Of a stretch of DNA of 56,713 bases, positions 24,770 to 34,433 are shown piece after piece. A model generated the notes under the pieces. It was not told where the DNA came from. It ran no database searches and saw only the letters and a list, made by a program, of their open reading frames with translations. A program made the translations under genes and the position numbers. Origin of the DNA: Caryophanales bacterium UBA1737 (GTDB lineage: Bacteria > Bacillota_I > Bacilli_A > ML615J-28 > CAG-313); NCBI GenBank assembly GCA_002315915.1, contig DCIB01000016.1, positions 1 through 56,713 of the forward strand. Direction: 5' to 3'. Numbering within the stretch: the first letter of the stretch is position 1; each line of letters starts with the position of its first letter.

Positions 24770-26197
24770 ATGAAAGATGTTATTATTATTGGTGCGGGCG
24801 TAATAGGATCATTTATTGCTCGTAACCTTGCTAAATACAATCTTGATGTATTAGTATTAGAAAAGAATAATGACGTTGGTGATGGCACATCTTGTGCCAA
24901 TTCAGCAATCGTGCATTCTGGTTATGATCCACATGCAGGAACACTTAAAGCAAAATATAATGTTTTAGGTAATCAAATGTTCCCATCTATTTGTAAAGAA
25001 TTAGATGTTGAATTTGATAATATTGGTTCTATTACTGTAGCTAATTCTGAAGAGGAACTTGCAACATTAAAAGAATTACAAAAGAATTCTGATTTAAATG
25101 GAGTTAAAACAATTCTATTAAATCAAGAAGAATTAAGAAAAGAAGAACCGTTTGTTACTAAAACTGCTATAGCAGGATTACTTGCTCCAACAGCAGGTAT
25201 TATTAATCCATTTGAACTAGTAGTTGCTTTAATGGAAAATGCTATGGATAATGGAGTTAAACTTCATTTAAATGAAGAAGTAACTAATGTTGAACACGTA
25301 GGTTCAACATTTAAAGTTACTACTTCAAAAGATACTTATGAAGCAAAAGTAGTAATTAATGCAGCAGGACTTTATTCTGATAAGATTCATAATATGGTTA
25401 CAGGTGAATCTGAAGTAGTTACTCCTAGAAAAGGTGAATATTATGTATTAGATCATTTTGCAGAAAAGTATGTATCTCATACATTATTTAGTGTACCATC
25501 ATCTAAAGGTAAAGGTATATTAGTATCACCTACTACTCATGGAAACTATTTATTAGGTCCAACAAGTGAATTTGTAGATGATAAATCTAATGTATCTGTA
25601 GATAATGACGCATTAGCAGTTATTAAGAAAGAAGTTACTCGTTTAGTTGATAATGTACCATATAATTATGTTATAAGAGAATTCTCAGGAAATCGTGCTT
25701 ATCATAATTCTAATGACTTCGTCATTAGAAATTATGATAATGGATTTATTTCATTAATGGGTATTCAATCACCTGGACTTGCATCTAGTCCTGCAATATC
25801 AAAAGATGTTGCAGATATGGTTGTTGATTATTTAAAACCATCTATGAATGATTCATTTAATCCTATTAGAAGACCATTATATAGAGTAAATAAACTAACT
25901 CCTGAACAACGTAATGAATTAATTAAACAAAATCCTGATTTTGGTAAAGTAGTATGTCGTTGTGAAGGTATTACTTTAGGAGAAATTAAAGATTGTATTA
26001 ATCGTAATTGTGGAGCCACTTCTATTAAAGGTGTTAAAAAACGTGTAAGACCTGGATTTGGTAAATGTCAAGGTGGTTTCTGTGAATCTACTGTTATTAA
26101 AACATTAGCTAATGAACTTGGTAAGAAACCTACTGATATTAACTTATCTAATAATGGCTCATACATTATCTTTGAAAGAAAGGAAAGTGTAAAATAA
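24770..26197 (+). CDS. glpA: FAD-dependent glycerol-3-phosphate dehydrogenase, GlpA type
   Basis: 475-aa flavoprotein that oxidises glycerol 3-phosphate to dihydroxyacetone phosphate. The FAD Rossmann motif IIGAGVIGSFIARNL is at residues 5-19, followed by DGTSCANSAIVHSGYDP. The C-terminus has a BFD-like [2Fe-2S] domain with CRCEGITLGEI and GKCQGGFC. It is 2 bp from the next flavoprotein and then a DUF1667 gene: the standard three-gene set replacing anaerobic GlpABC in Bacillota. A perfect 10-bp inverted repeat lies inside at 25708-25730. Confidence 0.9.
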   Translation: MKDVIIIGAGVIGSFIARNLAKYNLDVLVLEKNNDVGDGTSCANSAIVHSGYDPHAGTLKAKYNVLGNQMFPSICKELDVEFDNIGSITVANSEEELATLKELQKNSDLNGVKTILLNQEELRKEEPFVTKTAIAGLLAPTAGIINPFELVVALMENAMDNGVKLHLNEEVTNVEHVGSTFKVTTSKDTYEAKVVINAAGLYSDKIHNMVTGESEVVTPRKGEYYVLDHFAEKYVSHTLFSVPSSKGKGILVSPTTHGNYLLGPTSEFVDDKSNVSVDNDALAVIKKEVTRLVDNVPYNYVIREFSGNRAYHNSNDFVIRNYDNGFISLMGIQSPGLASSPAISKDVADMVVDYLKPSMNDSFNPIRRPLYRVNKLTPEQRNELIKQNPDFGKVVCRCEGITLGEIKDCINRNCGATSIKGVKKRVRPGFGKCQGGFCESTVIKTLANELGKKPTDINLSNNGSYIIFERKESVK

Positions 26198-26199
26198 TT

Positions 26200-27477
26200 A
26201 TGAATATGCATGATTATGATTTAGTCGTTATTGGTGGAGGAGCAGGAGGATTAGCTGCTGCTATTGAAGCAAAGAAGAATGGTATTGATAAAATATTAAT
26301 ATTAGAAAAAGATGATCACCTAGGTGGAATACTTCTTCAATGTATTCATAATGGATTTGGATTAACTGAATTCAAAGAAGAATTAACTGGTCCAGAATAT
26401 GCTACTCGTTTTGTAAAGGAAGCATTATCTTTAGGTATTGATTATAGAACAGAAGCAATGGTTCTAAAAGTAGAACAAGATTTATCTATTCATTATTCAT
26501 CTAAAGAAGATGGATATGTTATCTTACAACCTAAAGCTATTATAATGGCAACAGGATGTTCTGAAAGAACACGTGGTGCCATTGCAATACCAGGTTCTCG
26601 TGTATCTGGAGTTATGACTGCTGGTCTTGCTCAAAAATATTTAAATATTGAAGGATACATGGTAGGTAAGAAAGTATTTATCTTAGGTTCTGGTGATATT
26701 GGATTAATCATGGCTAGAAGAATGACTTTAGAAGGAGCAAAAGTTTTAGGTGTTGCTGAACTTATGCCTTATTCTAATGGATTAAATAGAAATATTGTTC
26801 AATGCTTAAATGATTATAATATCCCATTATATTTACACCATACAATAAAAGAAATTATTGGTAAAGATAGATTAGAAAAGATTATCGTATCAGAAGTAGA
26901 TGATAAACTACAATTTGTAGAAGGAACTGATATGGAATTCGAATGTGATACATTACTTCTATCAGTAGGTTTGATTCCATCAAACCCACTTCTAGAAGAA
27001 GCAGGATGCAAGATGTATCCAAGAACAAAAGGTCCTATTGTCGATGAAAATCTACAAACATCTATTAAAGGTATATTTGCTTGTGGAAACTCACTTCATG
27101 TACATGATTTAGTAGACTTTGTATCTAATGAAGGACGTCTTGCAGGTAAGAGTGCTGCAGATTATATTAAAAATAATGGTGAATTAAATAATTCTGATTT
27201 AATATCTGTAGAACCACTTAATGGAATAGGATATTGTGTTCCTTGTAATATTCATAAAGATAATTTAGATTCTACTGTATTAAAATTTAGAGTACGTACC
27301 CCATATAAAGATGTAAAACTATCTATTAAAATAAATGGAGTAGAAGTACGTAATTTAAAGAAACCTTATATGTTACCTGCAGAAATGGAAAACATTCCTT
27401 TAAAAGCATTAAAATTAGATGATGTTACATTTACAGGTAATGATAAATTAACAGTTGAGGTACAAGAAAATGAATAA
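26200..27477 (+). CDS. FAD/NAD-binding oxidoreductase, GlpB-like partner
   Basis: 425-aa pyridine nucleotide-disulfide-type oxidoreductase. The FAD motif VIGGGAGGLAAAIEAKKNG is at the N-terminus, followed by GGILLQCIHNGFG. The NAD-binding GSGDIGLIMARRM is in the middle. A late GIFACGNSLHVHDLVD segment closes the FAD site. It probably passes electrons from the GlpA-like flavoprotein. Its last 8 bp overlap the DUF1667 gene. Confidence 0.88.
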   Translation: MNMHDYDLVVIGGGAGGLAAAIEAKKNGIDKILILEKDDHLGGILLQCIHNGFGLTEFKEELTGPEYATRFVKEALSLGIDYRTEAMVLKVEQDLSIHYSSKEDGYVILQPKAIIMATGCSERTRGAIAIPGSRVSGVMTAGLAQKYLNIEGYMVGKKVFILGSGDIGLIMARRMTLEGAKVLGVAELMPYSNGLNRNIVQCLNDYNIPLYLHHTIKEIIGKDRLEKIIVSEVDDKLQFVEGTDMEFECDTLLLSVGLIPSNPLLEEAGCKMYPRTKGPIVDENLQTSIKGIFACGNSLHVHDLVDFVSNEGRLAGKSAADYIKNNGELNNSDLISVEPLNGIGYCVPCNIHKDNLDSTVLKFRVRTPYKDVKLSIKINGVEVRNLKKPYMLPAEMENIPLKALKLDDVTFTGNDKLTVEVQENE

Positions 27478-27817
27478 AGAATTAATTTGTATCGTATGTC
27501 CTAGAGGATGTCATTTAACTGTTGATGATAACTTAAATGTTACTGGTAATACTTGTAAAAGAGGAGAAATCTATGGTAAACAAGAAGTTACATCTCCTAC
27601 ACGTACTGTAACATCAACAGTTAAAATTAAATCAGTTGAATTCGTAAGATTACCTATTAAAACTAAAGATCCAATACCAAAAGGAATGATATTTGATCTA
27701 ATGGAAGTATTAGAAAAAGTAGAAGTAGAAGCTCCTATTCATATTGGAGATGTAGTAGTATCTAATGTATTAAATACAGGTGTAGATATTGTTGCATGTA
27801 GAGAAGTTTTAAAGTAA
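27470..27817 (+). CDS. DUF1667 cysteine-rich protein of the glycerol-3-phosphate oxidation cluster
   Basis: Small 115-aa protein. I chose ATG 27470 over the in-frame TTG at 27455, since GTTGAGG (27454-27460) is the ribosome binding site and the product then starts MNKELICIVCPRGCHL. The CxxCxxxC-type motif with NTCKRGEIYG suggests an iron-sulfur or zinc site. DUF1667 proteins accompany the two flavoproteins as a presumed third subunit. A terminator follows. Confidence 0.85.
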   Translation: MNKELICIVCPRGCHLTVDDNLNVTGNTCKRGEIYGKQEVTSPTRTVTSTVKIKSVEFVRLPIKTKDPIPKGMIFDLMEVLEKVEVEAPIHIGDVVVSNVLNTGVDIVACREVLK

Positions 27818-27846
27818 TAATAGGAAATAATAAACTAATAAATATT

Positions 27847-27880
27847 AAAAAAAGACCAACATTAGTTGGTCTTTTTTTTA
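27847..27880 (+). terminator. Rho-independent terminator of the glp operon
   Basis: Stem AAAAAGACCAAC / GTTGGTCTTTTT with an ATTA loop and a long T-run. Confidence 0.92.
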
Positions 27881-27916
27881 TATTAATCTTCACACCTTTA
27901 TAAAAATTATTAAAAG

Positions 27917-27925
27917 TGGTAAAAT
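27917..27925 (+). promoter_or_regulatory. Extended -10 promoter of the amino-sugar/polysaccharide run
   Basis: TGGTAAAAT, 38 bp before the LbH acetyltransferase start. No terminator is seen from here to about 46.3 kb, so one long transcript is possible. Confidence 0.4.
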
Positions 27926-27962
27926 ATTATAAATAAATGTTAAAAAAATACAGGTAAAATAT

Positions 27963-28631
27963 ATGAAAAATATCAAAATTATTGATCTTTTTGACCTAAA
28001 TCATACTATTTCTAAAGACTATTTAACTAAATATTCATATCCATATGAAGTATTACCCTTTATAAAAGATATTATATTAGAGATTGGTAAGTCATTACCA
28101 AGTGATGAATATACAGAAATTAAAGAAAATGTATGGGTTCATAATACTGCAAATGTTTATCCATCTGCATATCTTGGTGCACCTTGTATTATAGGTAAAT
28201 CAACAGAAGTAAGACATGGTGCATTTATTAGAGGATCAGCACTTGTAGGAGATAACTGTGTAGTAGGTAACTCTGTAGAACTTAAAAATGTAATACTATT
28301 TGATAATGTTCAAACACCACATTATAACTATGTAGGTGATTCAATACTTGGATATAAATCTCATATGGGAGCAGGATCAATTACATCAAATGTAAAAAGT
28401 GATAAAACACTTGTTGTAATAAAAGATGATGAATCATCTTTTATTACTAACCTAAAAAAAGTAGGAGCATTCCTTGGCGACTATGTAGAAGTTGGATGTA
28501 ATGCAGTATTAAATCCAGGTACAGTTATTGGAAGATATTCTAATATTTATCCTACATCTTGTGTTAGAGGTATTATACCTGAAAACTCTATTGTTAAAGT
28601 TAATAAACCAGTTGTTATTTCTAAAAAATAA
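27963..28631 (+). CDS. Left-handed beta-helix acyltransferase, GlmU C-terminal-like
   Basis: 222-aa hexapeptide-repeat protein. An N-terminal segment of about 60 aa (LFDLNHTISKDYLTKYSYP) precedes the beta-helix. The helix contains LKNVILFDNVQTPHYNYVGDSILGYKSHMGAGSITSN, which closely matches the acetyl-CoA-binding part of GlmU. Homologues are often labelled UDP-GlcNAc pyrophosphorylase, but no nucleotidyltransferase domain is present. The next two genes, nagB and glmM, fit glucosamine-1-phosphate N-acetylation. A perfect 15-bp inverted repeat lies inside at 28416-28447. Confidence 0.8.
   Translation: MKNIKIIDLFDLNHTISKDYLTKYSYPYEVLPFIKDIILEIGKSLPSDEYTEIKENVWVHNTANVYPSAYLGAPCIIGKSTEVRHGAFIRGSALVGDNCVVGNSVELKNVILFDNVQTPHYNYVGDSILGYKSHMGAGSITSNVKSDKTLVVIKDDESSFITNLKKVGAFLGDYVEVGCNAVLNPGTVIGRYSNIYPTSCVRGIIPENSIVKVNKPVVISKK
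28416..28447. repeat. Perfect intragenic inverted repeat
   Basis: 15-bp arms (inner part AAAAGATGAT / ATCATCTTTT) with a 2-nt loop in the LbH acyltransferase gene. Confidence 0.9.
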
Positions 28632-28660
28632 TTTTTATATTATTTAGGAGTATTTATATT

Positions 28661-29386
28661 ATGAAAATAATAGTTACTAGAACTTATGATGATATGTCTA
28701 AAGAAGCTTTTAGATTAGTAAAAGAAATAGTTGCTAAAAAGAAGAATGCTTGTTTAGGCCTTGCAACAGGATCTACACCTCTTGGATTATATGATTTACT
28801 TGTAAAAGATCATTTAGATAATAAAACAACATATAAAGATATAAAAACTGTTAATTTAGATGAATATGTTGGTTTAGATAAAGATAATATTAATTCTTAT
28901 GCATATTTCATGCGAACTAATTTATTTGATAAATTAGATATTAATTTATCAAATACATTCATTCCAAATGGAATAGCTTCTAATTATGAAGAAGAATGTA
29001 ATAGATATAATAAAGTATTAGAAGAATTAATACCTGATATTCAAATACTTGGAATTGGATCTGATGGACATATTGCATTTAATGAACCAAATACTCCATT
29101 TAGTTCATTAACACATGTTACATCATTAGAAGAATCTACTATTAAAGATAATTCTAGATTATTTAATAGTATTGATGAAGTTCCTACTAAAGCATTCACT
29201 CAAGGTATAAAAAATATTATGAATGCCAAACAAATTGTTATTCTTGCCTCCGGCAAGAATAAACAAAATGCTGTTTATAACATGATAAAGGGAAACGTCA
29301 ATGAATCTTGTCCGGCATCTGTATTACAATTACATCCAAATTGTATTGCAATAATTGATGAAGATGCAGCAAAATTAATTATGTAA
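28661..29386 (+). CDS. nagB: Glucosamine-6-phosphate deaminase
   Basis: Interconverts glucosamine 6-phosphate and fructose 6-phosphate plus ammonia. The 241 aa match the short NagB of Bacillota. Motifs: LGLATGSTPLGLY for phosphate binding, VNLDEYVGL with the catalytic Asp, and ILGIGSDGHIAFNEP. It starts 30 bp after the acetyltransferase with a TAGGAG site and is followed 12 bp later by glmM. Together they balance amino-sugar flux toward cell wall and polysaccharide. A 10-bp inverted repeat with GCC/GGC arms lies at 29239-29261. Confidence 0.96.
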   Translation: MKIIVTRTYDDMSKEAFRLVKEIVAKKKNACLGLATGSTPLGLYDLLVKDHLDNKTTYKDIKTVNLDEYVGLDKDNINSYAYFMRTNLFDKLDINLSNTFIPNGIASNYEEECNRYNKVLEELIPDIQILGIGSDGHIAFNEPNTPFSSLTHVTSLEESTIKDNSRLFNSIDEVPTKAFTQGIKNIMNAKQIVILASGKNKQNAVYNMIKGNVNESCPASVLQLHPNCIAIIDEDAAKLIM

Positions 29387-29397
29387 GGAATTTATTT

Positions 29398-30762
29398 ATG
29401 GGAAAGTATTTTGGTACAGATGGTTTTAGAGGTGAAGCAAATATTGATTTGAATGCTTCTCAAGCATTCAAAGTTGGTCGTATATTAGGATATTATTATT
29501 CAACTCAAAAGAAACTATCTGGAGATACAAAAAAAGCAAAAATTTTAATTGGTAAAGATACTAGACGTTCTAGTTATATGCTTGAATATGCTATATGTGC
29601 AGGAGCAACATCAAGTGGTGCTGATTGTTACATTATGCATGTTACTACTACTCCAAGTGTAGCATATATTACAAAACATGATAATTTTGACTGCGGTGTT
29701 ATGATCACCGCCAGTCATAATCCATTTTATGATAATGGTATTAAAGTTATATCATCTACTGGTGATAAGATAAGTGATGATATTATTCAAGTATTTGAAG
29801 ATATGTTAGATTCAAATGATGAAATACCTTATGCAACAAAAGATGAAATAGGTTCTGTTATAGATTATGTAGCAGGTAGAAATAGATATATAGGATATCT
29901 TATATCTCTTGGAATATTCTCTTTTGATGGATTACATATAGGACTAGATTGTGCTAATGGATCATCATGGATGATTGCAAAGAGTGTATTTGAGGCACTT
30001 GGTGCTAAAGTTTATGCAATAAACAATACACCAGATGGTTTAAATGTAAATAAAGATTGTGGATCTACTCATATAGAAGGGTTACAAGAATTAGTAAGAT
30101 CAAAAGGATTAGATATAGGATTTGCTTTTGATGGAGATGCTGATAGATGTTTAGCAGTTGATGAATTAGGTAATGTTGTTAATGGAGATCAAATTATCTA
30201 TATGTATGCTAAATACATGAAAGATAGAGATAAATTAATTAACAATACAGCTGTTGTTACAGTTATGTCTAACTTTGGTTTGTTTAAAGCATTTGATGCC
30301 GAAGGCATCAACTATGCTAAAACAAAAGTTGGAGATAGATATGTAAAAGAATATATGGAAGAACATAATTGTTCTATTGGTGGAGAACAATCTGGTCATA
30401 TAATATTCTCTAAATATGCAACAACTGGTGATGGTATACTTACTGCATTAAAAGTAATGCAAGTATTACTTGATAAAAAATTACCATTATCTAAACTTGT
30501 AGAACCATGTATAATGTATCCTCAAGTATTAGTAAATGTAAAAGTTACATCTAAAGAAATAGTAGTAAATGATTTAGATATAAAGAATTTAGTACAAGAA
30601 GTATCAAATGAATTATCTGATACAGGAAGAGTATTATTAAGAGAATCTGGTACTGAACCAGTTATAAGAGTTATGTGCGAAGCACAAACTCTTGAAACTT
30701 GTCATCATTACGTAGATAAACTTGTAAATCTAATTATTAAAAAAGGATATGCAGTTAAATAA
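29398..30762 (+). CDS. glmM: Phosphoglucosamine mutase
   Basis: Converts glucosamine 6-phosphate to glucosamine 1-phosphate for UDP-GlcNAc synthesis. At 454 aa it is near the normal length. The N-terminal KYFGTDGFRGEAN is followed by the phosphoserine loop MITASHNPFYDNGIK, then the metal loop FDGDADRC and the sugar loop GGEQSGHII. The C-terminal phosphate-binding RESGTEPVIRVM is intact. Together with nagB it feeds the GlcNAc-derived sugars used by the PglF-type dehydratase just downstream. Confidence 0.97.
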   Translation: MGKYFGTDGFRGEANIDLNASQAFKVGRILGYYYSTQKKLSGDTKKAKILIGKDTRRSSYMLEYAICAGATSSGADCYIMHVTTTPSVAYITKHDNFDCGVMITASHNPFYDNGIKVISSTGDKISDDIIQVFEDMLDSNDEIPYATKDEIGSVIDYVAGRNRYIGYLISLGIFSFDGLHIGLDCANGSSWMIAKSVFEALGAKVYAINNTPDGLNVNKDCGSTHIEGLQELVRSKGLDIGFAFDGDADRCLAVDELGNVVNGDQIIYMYAKYMKDRDKLINNTAVVTVMSNFGLFKAFDAEGINYAKTKVGDRYVKEYMEEHNCSIGGEQSGHIIFSKYATTGDGILTALKVMQVLLDKKLPLSKLVEPCIMYPQVLVNVKVTSKEIVVNDLDIKNLVQEVSNELSDTGRVLLRESGTEPVIRVMCEAQTLETCHHYVDKLVNLIIKKGYAVK

Positions 30763-30796
30763 TAATAAATAAAATATATTTGAAAGGAGTATCTAT

Positions 30797-32668
30797 ATGA
30801 ATCACAATTCTTATAAGAAATTAAATACAATTAATGTATTAAAACGTCATATATTAGTATTATGTGATTTTATAATATTCTTTTTATCGGGTATATTATC
30901 CCAATTTATTGTTAAAGGTAATGTTGTATTTGAAGAATCTAATACATATGTAATTACTTATTTTATTGTAATGGGAATATTCTTTGTACTATGTAATTTA
31001 GTACTTAGACTATATAATATTATTCCTAAGTATGCTGATTTTACAGTTTTAATTAGAATTGTTGCATCAACAATTCTAATTACAATTGTTCAAGTAATTT
31101 TCTTAGTATTTACTAATAAATTTAATTTAGGATTTAGATGGCTTTTTACTGATGCGTTAATACTTATATGTTTAATGGTTATATCTAGATTTTATTTTAG
31201 AGTATATGAATCATATAAGATGTATTTATCTAAAAAGAAAGAATCTAATACTGCTCCTAAAGTTATGATTATTGGAGCTGAATCTGTTGGATTAATGATA
31301 TTAAAAGAACTTGCAGAATCTAAATATGTTTCATATCAAGCAGTATGTGTTATAGATGATGATATTAAAAAACAAAATACTTATTTATATAATGTTCCAA
31401 TTGTTGGAACAAGACTTGATATTATCAAGTCTTGTAAAGAATATAGTGTTGATACTATTATCTTAGCCTTACCTTCTATTTCAGCAAAAGAAAGAAAAGA
31501 AATATTAGATATATGTAAATTAACATCATGTAAAATTAAAACTGTTCCTGGAATGTATGAAATGATTAATGGAACAGTAAATGTTTCTCAAATAAGAGAT
31601 GTAAAAGTTGAGGAACTACTTGGTCGTGACCAAGTAGTTGTCAACATGGATGAAATTACATCATTTGTATCTGGAAAAGTAGTATTAGTTACTGGTGGTG
31701 GAGGATCAATTGGATCAGAATTATGTAGACAACTTGAATCTCATAAAGTAAAACAATTAATAATATTAGATATTTATGAAAATAATGCATATGATATTGA
31801 ACAAGAATTACTTCGTCATTATCCTAATATTAATTTAGTTACATTAATTGCATCTATTAGAGATTTTCATAAATTAGAAACTATATTTATTAAATATAAA
31901 CCAGAAATAGTATTTAATGCAGCTGCTCATAAACATGTTCCATTAATGGAAACATCACCTTGTGAAGCTATTAAAAATAATGTTTTTGGTACATATAACA
32001 TAGCGAAGCTATGTGATATGTATCATGTATTAAAATTAGTTCAAATATCTACAGATAAAGCTGTTAATCCGACTAATATCATGGGTGCATCTAAAAGATT
32101 ATGTGAAATGATAATTCAAGGTTATCAAAGAAAATCTAAATGCGACATGGTCGCAGTTAGATTTGGTAATGTTTTAGGATCAAATGGTTCTGTTATACCT
32201 TTATTTAAAAAACAAATAGCTGAAGGTGGACCAGTTACTGTTACTCATAAAGATATTAATAGATTCTTTATGACTATACCCGAGGCTGTATCGTTAATAC
32301 TTGAAGCAGGGAGTTTTGCTAAAGGTGGAGAAATATTTGTTTTAGATATGGGAGAACCTGTTAAAATATATGATCTAGCATATAATTTAATAAAACTAGC
32401 AGGATATATTCCTAATCAAGATATAGAAATAAAAATAACAGGACTTCGTCCTGGTGAAAAGTTGTATGAAGAACGATTAATGGATGAAGAAGGATTATCT
32501 AAAACTCCTAATGGTTTAATAAATATTTGTAAACCTTTAGAATTTGATGAAGATAAATTCTTTTCATCACTTGATTCTTTATATGCTGAAGCATATAAAG
32601 AATCAGATGATATGAAAAATATTGTAGCATCACTTGTTCCTACATATAAACCTGATAATAAAAAATAA
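30797..32668 (+). CDS. Membrane UDP-GlcNAc 4,6-dehydratase, CapD/PglF family
   Basis: 623-aa polysaccharide biosynthesis protein. Four membrane segments in the first ~130 residues are followed by a CoA-binding-like Rossmann domain (KVMIIGAESVGLMILKEL). The catalytic NAD(P) domain has TGGGGSIGSELCRQL and STDKAVNPTNIMGASKR. The Met in place of the usual Tyr of YxxxK is typical of PglF and related enzymes. It would make UDP-4-keto-6-deoxy-GlcNAc, a precursor of sugars such as QuiNAc4N or FucNAc. Three perfect inverted repeats lie inside (31393-31411, 31409-31435, 31614-31639). Confidence 0.92.
   Translation: MNHNSYKKLNTINVLKRHILVLCDFIIFFLSGILSQFIVKGNVVFEESNTYVITYFIVMGIFFVLCNLVLRLYNIIPKYADFTVLIRIVASTILITIVQVIFLVFTNKFNLGFRWLFTDALILICLMVISRFYFRVYESYKMYLSKKKESNTAPKVMIIGAESVGLMILKELAESKYVSYQAVCVIDDDIKKQNTYLYNVPIVGTRLDIIKSCKEYSVDTIILALPSISAKERKEILDICKLTSCKIKTVPGMYEMINGTVNVSQIRDVKVEELLGRDQVVVNMDEITSFVSGKVVLVTGGGGSIGSELCRQLESHKVKQLIILDIYENNAYDIEQELLRHYPNINLVTLIASIRDFHKLETIFIKYKPEIVFNAAAHKHVPLMETSPCEAIKNNVFGTYNIAKLCDMYHVLKLVQISTDKAVNPTNIMGASKRLCEMIIQGYQRKSKCDMVAVRFGNVLGSNGSVIPLFKKQIAEGGPVTVTHKDINRFFMTIPEAVSLILEAGSFAKGGEIFVLDMGEPVKIYDLAYNLIKLAGYIPNQDIEIKITGLRPGEKLYEERLMDEEGLSKTPNGLINICKPLEFDEDKFFSSLDSLYAEAYKESDDMKNIVASLVPTYKPDNKK
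31409..31435. repeat. Perfect intragenic inverted repeat
   Basis: 12-bp arms ACAAGACTTGAT / ATCAAGTCTTGT with a 3-nt loop in the dehydratase gene. Another (8 bp) directly precedes it at 31393-31411. Confidence 0.9.
31614..31639. repeat. Perfect intragenic inverted repeat
   Basis: 12-bp arms AACTACTTGGTC / GACCAAGTAGTT with a 2-nt loop in the dehydratase gene. Confidence 0.9.
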
Positions 32669-32706
32669 TTATAATAATATAATTAATTATATGGAGAATA
32701 TACAAA

Positions 32707-33873
32707 ATGAGAGATTTTACATCAGATCTAATTAAGAATATTAAACCATCTGGTATTAGAAAGTTTTTTGATATAGCAGCAACTATTCCAGATTGTGTAT
32801 CACTAGGTATTGGTGAACCTGATTTTGTTACACCACATCATTCTATTGAAAGTGGTGTATTAAGCTTAGAACAAGGTAAAACATCTTATACATCTAATCA
32901 AGGATTAGTAGAATTAAGAGAAGAAATATCTAAATGGAATAAAAGAAAATATAATTTAGATTATTCTAAAGATGAAATACTTATGACAGTTGGTGCATCT
33001 GAGGCAGTAGATATTGCAATAAGAGCTACAACTAATCCAGGAGATGAAGTAATAATATTAGAACCAGCCTTTGTATCATATGTACCTATGGTTCTTCTTG
33101 CAGGTGGAGTTCCAAAAATAATATCTTTAAAAAATGAAAATGACTTTAAACTAATTCCAGAGGAGTTAGAAAAAGTCATTACTCCAAAAACTAAAACATT
33201 ATTTATTAATTTTCCAAATAATCCAACTGGTGCTATTATGACACATGAAGATTATGAAAAATTAATACCTATAATAGAAGAACATGATTTATTAGTTATA
33301 TCTGATGAAATATATTCGGAATTAACATACAATGGAACACATTGTTCCATTGCATCATTCCCTAATATGAAAGAAAGAACTATTGTTATTAATGGATTCT
33401 CTAAAGCCTTTGCTATGACTGGTTGGAGACTAGGTTATATCATGGCTAAAGAAGAAATATCCATACAATTAAAGAAAATTCATCAATATGCAATAATGTG
33501 TGCTCCAACCATGTCACAGTATACGGCTTTAGAATCCATTAAAAATGGTGATATAGATGTATTAAATATGGTTAATGAATATGATACTAGAAGAAAATAT
33601 ATCTTAAATGAATTTAAGAAAATGGGTATAGATTGTTTTGAAGCAAGAGGTGCATTTTATTTATTCCCTTATATTGGTAAATATTCTGATAATGCAGATG
33701 AATTTGCACTAGGTTTATTAAATGAGGAAAAATGTGTTGTAGTACCAGGTACTGCATTTGGTGATGGCTTAGAGAAATTCGTAAGAATTTCTTATGCCAC
33801 TTCCATGGAAAAAATAAAAGAAGCATTAAGAAGAATTAATCGTTACATTAATAATCATAAAAATAATAATTAA
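32707..33873 (+). CDS. Class I/II PLP aminotransferase (PatA/aspartate aminotransferase-like)
   Basis: 388-aa fold-type I aminotransferase for amino acids. Motifs: SLGIGEPDFVTP at the N-terminus, NFPNNPTGAIM, the ISDEIYSELTY Asp/Tyr pair, and the PLP lysine in INGFSKAFAMTGWRLGY. It is not of the DegT/PglE sugar-aminotransferase type, so it probably serves amino acid metabolism despite sitting after the dehydratase. It has its own GGAG ribosome binding site. A 9-bp inverted repeat lies at 33330-33352. Confidence 0.9.
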   Translation: MRDFTSDLIKNIKPSGIRKFFDIAATIPDCVSLGIGEPDFVTPHHSIESGVLSLEQGKTSYTSNQGLVELREEISKWNKRKYNLDYSKDEILMTVGASEAVDIAIRATTNPGDEVIILEPAFVSYVPMVLLAGGVPKIISLKNENDFKLIPEELEKVITPKTKTLFINFPNNPTGAIMTHEDYEKLIPIIEEHDLLVISDEIYSELTYNGTHCSIASFPNMKERTIVINGFSKAFAMTGWRLGYIMAKEEISIQLKKIHQYAIMCAPTMSQYTALESIKNGDIDVLNMVNEYDTRRKYILNEFKKMGIDCFEARGAFYLFPYIGKYSDNADEFALGLLNEEKCVVVPGTAFGDGLEKFVRISYATSMEKIKEALRRINRYINNHKNNN

Positions 33874-33911
33874 TATAAATTAATTAATATATTGTAGGAG
33901 TTATATATCTT

Positions 33912-34433
33912 ATGAGTAAATTTATAGATCTATTTAAATCAGATATAAAAAGATATAATCATAAGATGCCATTTTATCAATTTAGATTTCATTATTGGTT
34001 AAGAAGAGCTCAAACAAGTAATGGAATATTTAAAATAATTCCTACTATTATGTTTTATTTAGTTAGTAAGAAAAATGGTAATGAAATGAATGTTAATACT
34101 ATTATAGGTAAAGGATTTAGTATTATTCATGCATATAATATTACAGTAAATAAAAAATCGATTATTGGCGATAACTGTTGTTTTCATAAAAACACAGTTA
34201 TCGGCCAACAATCAAGAGGAGATAAAAAAGGTTGCCCTACATTAGGGAATAAAGTATGGGTAGGAATTAATGCGGTAATAGTTGGAAAAGTAAATATTGG
34301 TGATGATGTACTTATTGCTGCTAATTCATTTGTGAATGTTGATGTTCCATCACATTCAGTAGTGTTTGGTAATCCTTGTGTTATCAAACACAAGGATAAC
34401 GCAACAGAAGGTTATATAAAAGATTATGAATGA
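33912..34433 (+). CDS. Serine acetyltransferase-like hexapeptide acyltransferase
   Basis: 173-aa left-handed beta-helix protein similar to CysE and to capsule O-acetyltransferases. The C-terminal repeats include GDNCCFHKNTVIG, LGNKVWVGINAVIVGKVNIGDD and the terminal VVFGNPCVIK. The short N-terminus lacks the full CysE hexamer domain. As its end overlaps the next acyltransferase gene by 8 bp, a polysaccharide-modifying role is likelier than cysteine synthesis. An 11-bp perfect inverted repeat lies at 34372-34397. Confidence 0.8.
   Translation: MSKFIDLFKSDIKRYNHKMPFYQFRFHYWLRRAQTSNGIFKIIPTIMFYLVSKKNGNEMNVNTIIGKGFSIIHAYNITVNKKSIIGDNCCFHKNTVIGQQSRGDKKGCPTLGNKVWVGINAVIVGKVNIGDDVLIAANSFVNVDVPSHSVVFGNPCVIKHKDNATEGYIKDYE

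Noticed and set aside
32707..33873. Sugar aminotransferase acting on the dehydratase product
   Set aside because: The motifs are those of amino-acid class I/II aminotransferases, not the DegT/PglE family.
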